DNA of 64,000 bases from Trachythela sp. YZ-2020 (taxonomy: Eukaryota > Cnidaria > Anthozoa > Malacalcyonacea > Clavulariidae), in NCBI GenBank assembly GCA_016169945.1, contig JADLSH010000170.1, positions 1,054,001 to 1,118,000 of the forward strand. Reading direction: 5' to 3'. Shown piece by piece: positions 55,540 through 64,000 of this stretch; positions within the stretch are counted from its first letter, which is position 1; every line of letters starts with the position of its first letter. The notes below the pieces were generated by a model that was not told where the DNA came from, made no database searches, and saw nothing but the letters and a program-made list of their open reading frames with translations. The position numbers were made by a program, and so were the translations under genes.

Positions 55540-55570
55540 ATTTATTTGTTCATTATCCTTTTCCTCAATA

Positions 55571-55601
<31 letters not shown>

Positions 55602-55905
55602 TAAGTTTGTCTCAAGTGGATAGCTATCAATATCTAGTTCACAAGACTGTTTAACATATGGTTTACCACAAGAGTCATACCATGCAGCTCAATCAGCCAG
55701 TGATAAATGTTTAAGTTTAGTTTTGTATAACAATTTATTAAACCAGATGCATAGATCTCATCAGAATAATTTCATTGATTTCTTGCAATGGTTTGGGGGT
55801 GAAGTGTTTTATAAATACTACTTGACAAGATGATTTTCTCATTGAAAGTTGCAGTACTATGTAGACTGTTTTTGTGCACTTATTTCAACATTGTTCAAAC
55901 ATTTA
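55540..55905 (-). pseudogene. Helitron-type protein fragment with poly-Asp run
   Basis: Minus-strand frame with LLYKTKLKHLSLAD, a TGA where a Trp codon would fit, AAWYDSCGKPYVKQS and LDIDSYPLETNL, and then ten aspartates encoded by the GAT microsatellite (55571-55601). This region precedes the PIF1 helicase in Helitron proteins; the helicase part continues at 51469 after the copia element. Confidence 0.55.
55571..55601. repeat. (ATC)n microsatellite
   Basis: About ten uninterrupted trinucleotide repeats. On the minus strand they are GAT codons and give a poly-Asp run within the Helitron-type frame. Confidence 0.95.
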
Positions 55906-56095
55906 TTACCAGTATCTCTTACTTAAGGGCCTAACTGGCCCTTGATCCTTGAATGGATAGTACTTTGAGTACAAATTATGGAAGAGGCAAAAGAAAAGAT
56001 TTATGGACTCGGGAGAAGAAACTCGAACAGGGATTTTGTTAAGAACAATCAACGTGAAAGACAGTGTGCCAGGGGATTTGGAACAATATCTGATG
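55906..56095. other. No recognised gene
   Basis: A short plus-strand frame (from 55978) has no recognised domain. It leads into the repeated 230-bp segment. Confidence 0.3.
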
Positions 56096-56327
56096 TAAGG
56101 TGTTGTGTTGTTGACAATACAATCAAGACCACCTCCGGTGGGTTTGCTCAATGTTCAAAGAGCTTCCTCAAGAGGAAAGAGCAGATGAACAAAACCAGCC
56201 GTTGCTTTAAGTGCTAGGCGGCAGGACACCACAGCAGGAGGATAAAAGTACTAGACATAGCCGTTACCTTCACAGCTGCATTCCTAGACAGCAGGAGGGT
56301 TGTGACGGACCCACACCACCGAAGGTG
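56096..56327. repeat. ~230-bp direct repeat, copy 1
   Basis: This matches 57735-57959 with about 90 percent visual identity; it begins TAAGGTGTTGTGTTGTTGAC and ends CACACCACCGAAGGTG. Copy 2 lies directly after the BEL gag remnant, so copy 1 may be a second fragment of the same element. Confidence 0.85.
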
Positions 56328-56386
56328 ACATTGATGTGAGAAAAATGTGCGACAGATTTCCACCACACAAACAACACCACATGTAG

Positions 56387-56824
56387 ACCTTAATTCTTTA
56401 TTGTGATTGTTAACAATGACTCTACATACCCCTCTTCAGACAATCTGTAGTCATCGAAATATTTGTATGTGGCAAGGCTTGTTTGTTGTAGTTGGTCGAT
56501 TGGCAACTCAAGTGATTGAATATATTGTATAGTCCGAATGGTGGTGAGTGATTGAATATATTGTATAGTCCAACTGGTGATAAAGTTGTTCACGACTTTC
56601 GTTTTGAACAGGTTTTCAATTTCCATATCATGAATTATTAATTTGCCATCACGTCTTTCTTCGCTCAAGTTGTTGCCCATCAAGCTTTCAAAAGTCGGCA
56701 ATCCCAGTTTTTGAACTGAAAACGCGATTTCTAATAATACTGGTTTGTTATAGCCATTTATGCTAACTCCACGTTCAACTAAATATTTCTTTATTTCCAT
56801 GACAGTCGTCGTTTTAAAATCCAT
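56387..56824 (-). CDS. SAP-like N-terminal exon
   Basis: 144 residues from an ATG at 56824. The first 40, TVMEIKKYLVERGVSINGYN and KPVLLEIAFSVQKLGLP, have the L-x-x-x-L ... G-x-x-x-x-G-x-K pattern of SAP-like DNA-binding helices. The C-terminal end coincides with a splice-donor-like GAAGAGG|GGTATGTAG at about 56425, so this looks like a first exon whose partners were not found. A 41-bp tandem duplication (GATTGAATATATTGTATAGT twice, 56514-56571) lies within it. The function is unknown. Confidence 0.45.
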
Positions 56825-57111
56825 GCCTTCGAAACCATTGTTTACTAGTAATGGCTGAAAATTTGACCAAGATTCCCAAAATGCTTTTATTTTAAAACTT
56901 TATGGCGTGATCGTGTGCAAGCTGTTGTTCGAACATATAATACAAGCTTGTACGAATGTCCGAACTCATGGTGTTTGTTTACATTTTTTTGTCACATGGC
57001 CCTGCACATGTTTTTAGTGCCGAAAAGGTCAATTGGCAAGCAACTGCCTGGCATGATATTACCAAGTAAGGATTCCATAAGAAGAGCAATTAATAAAGTT
57101 ATACAGATCAG

Positions 57112-58035
57112 ATGGTTATAATTAACAAAATTATTTCTGGATTAAAAGAGAATTATGCTGTGAATGCTGGGACTGACGAGACCAATATAGTTATCGAGGC
57201 TTTAGACAAAGAATATGAAGACATTGGGTCTTTGGTTGACCTAATCATTGCTAGTGCTGAACAATATCTTGAGGAAAGGACTTACCAACAGGGAAGTTGA
57301 GTCAGTGTTGAGTTTACTTCAAAAATCATCAACTCTAGAAAGGCAAAAGAGAGAAGCTGAAGAAGCCAGTAAAACGTTAATACAAATGGAGAATGAGCAA
57401 AAACAAAAAGACATAGACAAACTCGCTGTTGAACTTCATCTTAGTAAACAGCAAACCGAGGAGGCTAGAATTATTGCAGAGCTGAACAAGTGATGAGCTG
57501 AGGCAGCTGAACAAGAAGCTAACCCACCAGACGAAGTTAGTTACCCCCAGCAGACAAAAAAACATTCACACACAACTGTTCCTATTAGGCTAAAAGGGGT
57601 TGATATTCCCAAATTCTCCGGAGAAGACAGACAGAAGCAACTATGAATTATGGAAGGCAGTCTTCATGTCAGTCGTTGACCGCCTTGACATTCCAGATGG
57701 GGAAAAATGATTCATTTGCGCATCAGCGGGTGCATAAGGTGTTGTGTTGTTGACAATACAATCAAGACCACCCCTGGTGGGTTTGCTCAATGTTCAAAGA
57801 GCTTCCTCAAGAGGAAAGAGCAGATGAACAAAACCGGCCGTTGCTAGGCGGCAGGACACCACAGCAGGAGGATACAAAAGCACTAGACATAGCCGTTACC
57901 TTCACAGCAGCGTTCCTAGACAGCAAGAGGGTTGTGACGGACCCACACCACCGAAGGTGGAACAACAAGGGAACAACAATCAGCCTCAGACTGCTGGTTT
58001 TGAGAGTCTACATATGGGAGATGAAAATCAGCCTT
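57112..58035 (+). pseudogene. BEL/Pao gag remnant
   Basis: Two frames encode IISGLKENYAVNAGTDETNI, then a long heptad-rich charged helix (SSTLERQKREAEEASKTL), then VDIPKFSGEDRQ and NYELWKAVFMSVVDRLDIP, the gag order of BEL/Pao elements. Frame breaks occur near 57290, 57480 and 57640. The homologous part ends near 57730, where the repeated 230-bp segment begins. A LINE was inserted at about 58036. Confidence 0.7.
57735..57959. repeat. ~230-bp direct repeat, copy 2
   Basis: See copy 1 at 56096-56327. Differences are small indels (a TTTAAG block is missing here) and scattered substitutions. Confidence 0.85.
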
Positions 58036-60480
58036 GTGCCTTGTTCTGAAGGATTTGTAGTTGATCCATGAGGGTGGTGTAGTTCTTATCACCCGATATA
58101 ATATCAGCGTAGTCAAATAATGGGAGGATGAGAGAATTGTAGATTGTAAGTCGAGCTTTCAATGGGATGAAGACTTTGACTCTTCTAAGCCATCCAATAC
58201 GTTGGTTGATTTTTATCGTTATGTTACTTAAGTGATCGGACCAAGTGAGATTCTCTGAAAAGGTGATTCCTAGATATTTAAAAGTTTGTTCTCTGCAAGT
58301 TGTTGGTCGTTAACATATATGGAGATATTGGTGAATGTTTTTAGGCGACGGTTACCGCCAAAAAGGAGGAACTTGGATTTTGCACAGTTTAGTGTTAGCA
58401 GATTTTCATCAAGCCATTTACAGATTGAATGAAGATCTTCATTAACGCATTGCTCAATGTTTTTGACCAAATTAGAGGAATAATATAGGAGAGTATCATC
58501 AGCGTAAAGTATTATTTTGCAGTGTTTTACAATGTTGGGCATGTCATTTACGTAGATAATGAAAAGTAAGGGACCCACTATGCTACCTTGCGGAACACCA
58601 ACTCACAGGTAATGAGCTGGATAACGTATTGTTAATTGACGTTTTCTGTTGACGATTGGTAAGGTATGACTCAAACCAATTTAACGACTTATTATCCAGG
58701 CCAAATGATTTCAATTTGCACAACAAAATAACATGGTCAACCTGGTCGAATGCCTTGCTAAAATCCAGAAAAACAGAAGCTTAATCAGCATTTTCAAGAA
58801 TAGTATCGGTGAAGAATGCCAATGCGGTACTGGTAGATAACTTAGGTCTAAAGCCAAATTGAGATTGTGAGAGGATTTTGTTTTCAGATAAATAGCTGTA
58901 AATCTGCATGTGAACGAAACGTTCCAAAATTTTGCTCAGGTTTGGCAGAACAGTTATGGGTCTGTAGTTTGACATATTAGAGCGATCGCCAGACTTGAAT
59001 ATTGGTGTTACTTTCCGTCTTTCCAGATCTTGGGGAAGATAGAAGATTTTAGTGATTGATTAAATATGTCAGTTAGGGTTGGGGCAATAATAGCTGCAGC
59101 ATCTTTCAGTAGTCTGGCGCTGATACCATTGAGGCCAGTAGATTTATTAGTTTTAAGAGTTGATAGTTGTTTGAAAACAGACGCAACCTCAATCTCTTTG
59201 AATTCAAATGTGGAATTAAATTGTGGTAGTTGATTAGAGGAGAATATGTTTGATGAAGATCTTTGCTTGATTGTGTTTGCCAAAGTCTTTCCGACACTAG
59301 TGAAGAAATTATTGAAAAGAGATGATATAGATTGTGGGTTCTTGGTTTCAATGTCATCCGATATGATAGATGTCGGTGCTGAAGAATGTGTGTTGACCGA
59401 TGTTAATTAATTGAGAGTTTTCCACAGGCCAGATGGATTATTTTTGTTTTCTTTTATCAAGGACTCGTAATATTTGGATTTGCATTCACACACTGCTTTG
59501 TTAACAAAACAGTGAAGCTTACGGTATGACGACCAGTGATGTTGTGACTGTGTTTTTTGTGCCTTCTTTAGATGATAGTTTCGATCTTGCATCGCTCGAC
59601 TTAATTCAGTCGACATCCATGGAACGCTAATTCCCTTAACTTTCATTTTCATCATGTCTGCTAAGTCAGTAAAACGTTGGCACCAGCTATTGACGGTAGC
59701 GTCATCATCCTTTTCGTCTACAACGGTAGACCAGTTGACGTTTTTAATATCTAGAAGGAAGGACTGTTTATTGTAATGTTTATAAGAACTGTATTCAATT
59801 GTGCGTGGGGAAGATTTAGTGATACCAGCTTTAAACACGCAAAACACAAGAGAGTGGTCACTCAACGAGCATGGAATCACATCACTTCGGACAATTATCT
59901 GACTATTGTTAACAAAGATCAGGTCAATCATGGTTTTTGATGTTTCAGTGATTCTTGTTGGCTTCGTGATTAGTTGGTCTAAGTGAAACTGGCGAGAGAA
60001 ATTATGGAGTCGTTTTTTAGAGGGTGAACGGTTGTTCTTGCTAAGGTCAATGTTAAAGTCACCTAACAAAATGAACTCGCTGTTATTTGGAAGTTTGAGA
60101 ATAATATTGCTCAACATGGTTAAGTAGTTTTCAAGAGGATTATTCGGTGCTCTGTAAATACAACAAATAAACAGTTTCTTAGATTTAACTCGTAAAACTT
60201 CAATCATACAGTTTTCGAGATCTTTATTCATCAAGTCCGAATGGGTTTTAAAAGGTATACCATCACGAACGTAGATGGCAGTACCACAACCGATTCCGTC
60301 ATGTTAGGGGTTGATAATAACTGAGATACGTACAATGTTTTATAGTTACAGGCGTCAGGTGTGGTTACGGTCATTAAGTCTCTGCTTAGGTATGATACGT
60401 AGAGGTATAAATGTAGAATGACTAGCAGGTTGTGTGGGGTGAAAACCAATACAGCAAAGGCCATAGTCAGTACTGAGATG
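58036..60480 (-). mobile_element. LINE (-) inserted between BEL gag and pol
   Basis: Endonuclease (59407-60234 and upstream): IYRAPNNPLENYL, FILLGDFNIDL, SLSDHSLVFCVF. Reverse transcriptase: MSNYRPITVLPNLSKILERF (58781-58975), the P-Q-G block near 58590 in another frame, MGPLLFIIYVNDM and the catalytic YADDTLLYY (58270-58578). C-terminal coding runs to about 58036, where it breaks off at DQLQILQNKA, so the 3' end is missing. An in-frame TAA near 58780 and shifts near 58600, 59000 and 59300 kill it. At 60240-60480 the start of the endonuclease is read with shifts. Confidence 0.85.
59407..60234 (-). pseudogene. LINE endonuclease frame
   Basis: 275 residues, the longest open part of this LINE. 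It has the APE-type blocks FICCIYRAPNNP, LLGDFNIDLS, TRITETSKTMIDLIF and SLSDHSLVFC, and a linker to the reverse transcriptase rich in basic and aromatic residues. The start is a Met within the domain; the first endonuclease motifs lie upstream in another frame. Confidence 0.85.
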
Positions 60481-61153
60481 AACTATACACTAGACAATGG
60501 TCAAGTTGTGAAATCAACATACACTAGCGACAAAAATTCATCTAATAATGTCTAGAGATATACGAAGTTGCAGATGATGCACGAACAGTATGGCAGGAAA
60601 ACGTACTGTCATTATTTACCATTAGCAGAACAGGATACAAATGTTCGATATATAATATTAAAGCTTGATCTTGTTACACGAAGGAAATTTAAAGTACTGT
60701 TGCCAGGCGACGAATAACAAAAGATGCGAAAGCCAACGGTCAAAATATACAGAATGATGAATAATTCAAATTCGACACAGCATATACACTGGTAAACTTG
60801 GTATAAGTGTTGTATCCAATAAAAGATAAGTTTCGTCTCAGTGATGAAAGTTCGGTAGCAATTTAAAGCGTAATATTCCAAATAGTTTAGAATTAGACAT
60901 CTATATACACAGATGTAGCAATAACAAATCCACCATAAATGTGTGATATGATGAGCATATAATACTAAAAATAAATCCAATGAACGCTGGTAGGTTTATA
61001 TATAATTTTATTTCAAATTCATATATATTTCCTATATCTTGAGATACTAATTTATCGAAATATACAGAGGTCAGTAGTACCTGGCCTGCTGACGATCCTT
61101 TGCCTAGACTGATGATTTATTGACGTAATGATTGGCAGTGACCACCCACTGTT
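60481..61153. other. No recognised gene
   Basis: A minus-strand frame of 122 residues at 60612-60980 is rich in Cys, Tyr and Ile without any domain and is probably chance. No repeat edge was found. Confidence 0.35.
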
Positions 61154-62330
61154 TTGCCTTGCGTTAAAGGAAGTTGGTGGAAGATGACCAAGTCATCCTA
61201 TTTCCCACCTGACAAATTTAGGGTGGGTGTGTTTTGGCCCGACCTTTTTGGCCGAGAGTTACAACAAGAGTCGCGGATGCCTTTTACGAGAACTTATCGT
61301 ACAAACCAGAATGAAGATAACCAGCAACAGCCACCAGTTGATGTCTTGTGTCAATTCTGGGAGCTAGAATATAATGGTATGAATGAATAAATGGACCAAC
61401 CCATGACCACTGATGACCAGGCTGCAATTAATTAAGTTTCAAACATGATCAAGTTAAAGACCACCAATGGTATGAGCTGGTATGCCATGGAAGGATGGAG
61501 AACCCAAGTTCAACAACTATGCATCTTCTCGAATGTCAAGAAAAGTAATTGGAAAAAAGGCCCTTGGTTGATGGAAGCTTATAGTAAGATTCTCAAGGAC
61601 TATGAAGATAAAGGATACATATGGTCAGTTTCCAAGTCAGAAACATCTGATCAGTGGTTTCTACCTCACTTTCCTGTAATTTGACCAGACAATTGGCATT
61701 TGATACAGCAATGAAATATAAGGGAAAGAGTTTAAATGATGCTATGTGGTCAGGACCGAAGCTTCAGCGAGAGATCGCTGAAGTTGTCACATGTTTTCAC
61801 ATAGCTCCGGTAGCACTTAGCAGTGATATTTCAGAAGTGTTCCTACAGGTTGGCATTCTTGAGGAAGATAGGAAGTATCACAGGTTCCTCTGGTGTGATT
61901 TTCACACAGAACGTGAGCCAACTATTTATGAGTTTCAAAGATTGGTGTTTGGGAACACAGCATCTCCTTTTTGTTCACAGTAGGTCAGGTGACTTAGCAA
62001 CAAAATGGACGAAATGGGTGTCGGAACTACCCTCTTTGTCACGTCTGACCATTCCATGTCCTCTCCGGCTCGCAGATCCGGTTAGTGTCGATCTGCATCT
62101 TTTTTTCAGATGCTTCCAAGGATGCATATGCCACCGTGGCATACTTGGCGAGCTCCTCTGAATTCAATGAGATAACCTCTCACCTCATTGCTTCAAAAAG
62201 TTGTGTTGCTCCTGTGAAATCCATGACAAAACCTTGTCTCGAGCTCATGGGTGCTGTATTGTCAAGTCGTCTTGCTTGGCGTATCCTTAACTCTTTCTGG
62301 ACGGCACCGTCGAATATCATTTGCCAAAGC
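61154..62330 (+). pseudogene. BEL/Pao reverse transcriptase and RNase H start
   Basis: VDVLCQFWELEYNGMN (61330-61385) is the lead into the reverse transcriptase. EAYSKILKDYEDKGYIWSVS and WFLPHFPV follow at 61580-61680, then LAFDTAMKYKGKSLNDAMWS, GPKLQREIAEVV, SSDISEVFLQVGI, HRFLWCDF and FGNTASPF at 61690-61980, all BEL/Pao-specific blocks. RNase H begins at about 62100 (FFSDASKDAYATVAYL, MTKPCLELMGAVLSSRLAWR). Shifts and stops lie near 61680, 61983 and 62085; the Y-x-D-D palm block is missing between 61983 and 62085. Confidence 0.8.
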
Positions 62331-63195
62331 ATGATGACTTTGAGCGCTTGTATATTTGGCGCCCCTCACCCAAAATGGACGAAAATACCACCAATCGCTA
62401 AAAACATTGTTTTACAGATCTCCGTGAGTTTTAACACCTTTGTAATCTGATATTTATTATTATCGTAAACTAATTATATATTCAGTACCTTTGGTCGATT
62501 ATAACTTCTGTTTTAAAAACCGTGTGATCGCTAATACACCGTTTTATAGAGCATTAAAAACTGTACATACTGACCAACTTGCAAAGAAACACAATAAAAA
62601 TTGACAAAGTTACGGCGAAATTTGAAATGTAGCGTACGGGTCAAACCGGAATTTCAGACAAAAACAACCGGAAAAGGCCCAAACACAAACAAAGACTGTT
62701 GCTATGGTTTTTTAAGTGGCCGGAATGAATTCCCCAGGGTACAATACCCTATATAAGATCTTTTTGTCGGGACTGAAGCGCGTGGGGAAACCATATATAG
62801 TCAAACTACGGCAAGCGCGTGCATGCTGGAAAATTCCCGATAAATAAAAAAAAATTCAAAATAAATATTTCTAAAAGCCGTATCGCAGCCAAGTTTTACC
62901 AAATAAAGACACAGATAAAAAGTCTGTCGATGTAATAAACATATGAGAAGATATTAAAGATTGTTTGAGTTGAGCTGAAGTATGACTGGAGGTATGTTTG
63001 GGATTAAACTTTTAGTATTTTTGATTCTGTAATGTTTAGTCGGCAAAATAGCCCACTGTTAAAAAGCTTATTTTGTAAGGATTCCAATGGTGTTAATTTC
63101 ATTGCCAGGGGGTAAATATTTTGCAAAGGAGATCATACTCAAAGTGCTCTTGCGACAACTTGCGACAACATAATTAAAATGCGACCGACCAGAAA
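62330..63195. mobile_element. Unknown insertion within BEL RNase H
   Basis: RNase H homology stops near 62330 and restarts near 63196, so about 0.86 kb of unrelated DNA lies between. It is AT-rich, with a more GC-rich stretch at 62690-62830 containing CCCTATATAAGATC, a TATA-like sequence. No clear inverted repeats or tail were seen. Confidence 0.45.
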
Positions 63196-63606
63196 GAGTT
63201 AAAGTGCTCAAAGTAGACAGAGTGTTCTGTTGGACAGACTCCGAGAACATCTGGTATTGGGTGCACAACCAAAGTAAAGAGTTCAAACCATTCGTAGCGA
63301 ACAGAATTGAGGAGATACATTGCACCACAAGTCCAGAGAAGTGGCGCCATGTCCCGGGTACAGATAACTCCGCCGATCAGGCCACTAGAGGAATGTCAGC
63401 TGAAATGTTGAATGATTGTACTTTCTGGATGGAGGGTCCAACATTATCAGCCAAGACGGGCTGGCCAGCATTCCCAAATGAAAATCCGAAGCAAGTCGAC
63501 GGCTGTGAGAGACAAGCTTGAAGTCACACCCATGCAACAAACATATGTGATGACCCTATCATTGATCCACAGTGTTTCTCAAGTTTCAGACACCTGTGCC
63601 AAATGA
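63196..63606 (+). pseudogene. BEL/Pao RNase H to integrase fragment
   Basis: LKVDRVFCWTDSENIWYWVH, FVANRIEEIHCTTSPEKWRH, VPGTDNSADQATRGMS and DCTFWMEGPTLS are the RNase H end and linker typical of BEL/Pao pol. The integrase is absent beyond 63606. Confidence 0.8.
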
Positions 63607-63775
63607 CTTGACCCCCCTAACTCCCAATCATTTTATTGTTGGACAGATAGGAGTACTTTCGCCCAATTAATCGACAGTGTCCCTTGGAGTACATGGCTGA
63701 ATAAAGACAGAAAGACTGGTGATAAACATTGACATTAACAAACACAGTTGACTGTTTAGTTAAACTTCAAATATT
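63607..63775. other. No recognised gene
   Basis: Short AT-rich spacer between the BEL fragment and the SINE copy. Confidence 0.3.
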
Positions 63776-64000
63776 TTTCTGCACTTCACTTGGTTGAACT
63801 AGAATACTGGGTTTGGTGGATAATCCAAGTGAGTAGATTATATACACAATTTAAGACCTAACCAGGAACGGTTGCGAAAAATGCAGGAATTGAACCCACT
63901 GCGCTGCAATTCCGGTGCAGTTGCTGAGCTGAAACCTAAGTTCTGTATACATAGGTTATCGGGTGTGCGGGTTGTGATAAGGTAAACTTCAAAGATTTTT
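63776..64000 (-). mobile_element. tRNA-SINE family copy with deleted tRNA head, runs off the window
   Basis: The reverse complement of the 271-bp unit: GGTTGAACTAGAATACTGGG, GGATAATCCAAGTGAGTAG, CCTAACCAGGAACGGTTGCG, GAATTGAACCCACTG, GTTATCGGGTGTGCGGGTTG. The A box and acceptor stem are missing: the anticodon arm joins GCTCAGCAACT directly, and the B-box half ends before CAGAGGACC. The sequence continues past the window edge. Confidence 0.85.

Noticed and set aside
55906..56217. Plus-strand ORF of 79 codons
   Set aside because: No domain, and it overlaps the 230-bp direct repeat in a frame different from the one open in copy 2.
60612..60980. Minus-strand 122-residue ORF
   Set aside because: Composition is dominated by Tyr, Cys, Ile and Leu with no domain, consistent with chance in AT-rich DNA.

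Overview
The window reads as nuclear DNA of a marine invertebrate animal. Genes are split by GT-AG introns, bacterial operons and ribosome binding sites are absent, and the repeats are typical metazoan ones: CR1/L2-like LINEs, Ty3/gypsy, Ty1/copia and BEL/Pao elements, Helitrons, a Maverick/Polinton and a tRNA-derived SINE. A cnidarian or similar early-branching animal is my best guess, from the mix of Polinton, RPA-carrying Helitron, 2A-bearing LINE and HECT-like genes. That is inference; nothing here fixes the species. Almost the whole 64 kb is transposon-derived and nested, and nearly every reading frame is broken.

Layout, left to right. 1-3.6 kb: a HECT-domain ubiquitin-ligase-like gene (+) with one intron and one frameshift. 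3.8-4.2 kb: a MITE with TTAA target duplications. 4.8-6.0 kb: a DDE integrase-core protein (-), nearly intact. 6.0-11.3 kb: a minisatellite that cuts off a Helitron (-) with Rep/helicase pieces and an RPA-like gene with a tiny first exon. 12.3-17.8 kb: a ~115-bp satellite split by a complete-length LINE. 17.8-30.3 kb: a decayed Maverick/Polinton (adintovirus-like). It holds a GRF zinc-finger gene, a Bcl-2-like ORF, an integrase with chromodomain split by a LINE, capsid-type fragments, minus-strand small genes and a type B DNA polymerase pseudogene with candidate spliceosomal introns. 30.5-31.7 kb: a second HECT-like pseudogene. 32-36 kb: a LINE carrying two DNA transposons inside it. 36-40 kb: a LINE with a 2A motif split by a tandem tRNA-SINE array, then another LINE. 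40.8-45 kb: a Ty3/gypsy element (-). 45.5-47.7 kb: an unrecognised gene (-) whose 3' end is tandemly duplicated. 47.8-50.7 kb: a LINE (-). 51.0-55.9 kb: a second Helitron-type PIF1 gene split by a Ty1/copia element that itself holds two foldback elements. 56-63.6 kb: a BEL/Pao element (+) with a LINE (-) and another insert in it. 63.8-64 kb: a SINE copy.

Few genes here work together in a living pathway. The coherent cassettes are the transposons: Helitron Rep/helicase with RPA, Polinton integrase with capsid, packaging and polymerase genes, and the LTR element gag-pol sets. Domain calls come from reading the translations by eye; no database search was possible.
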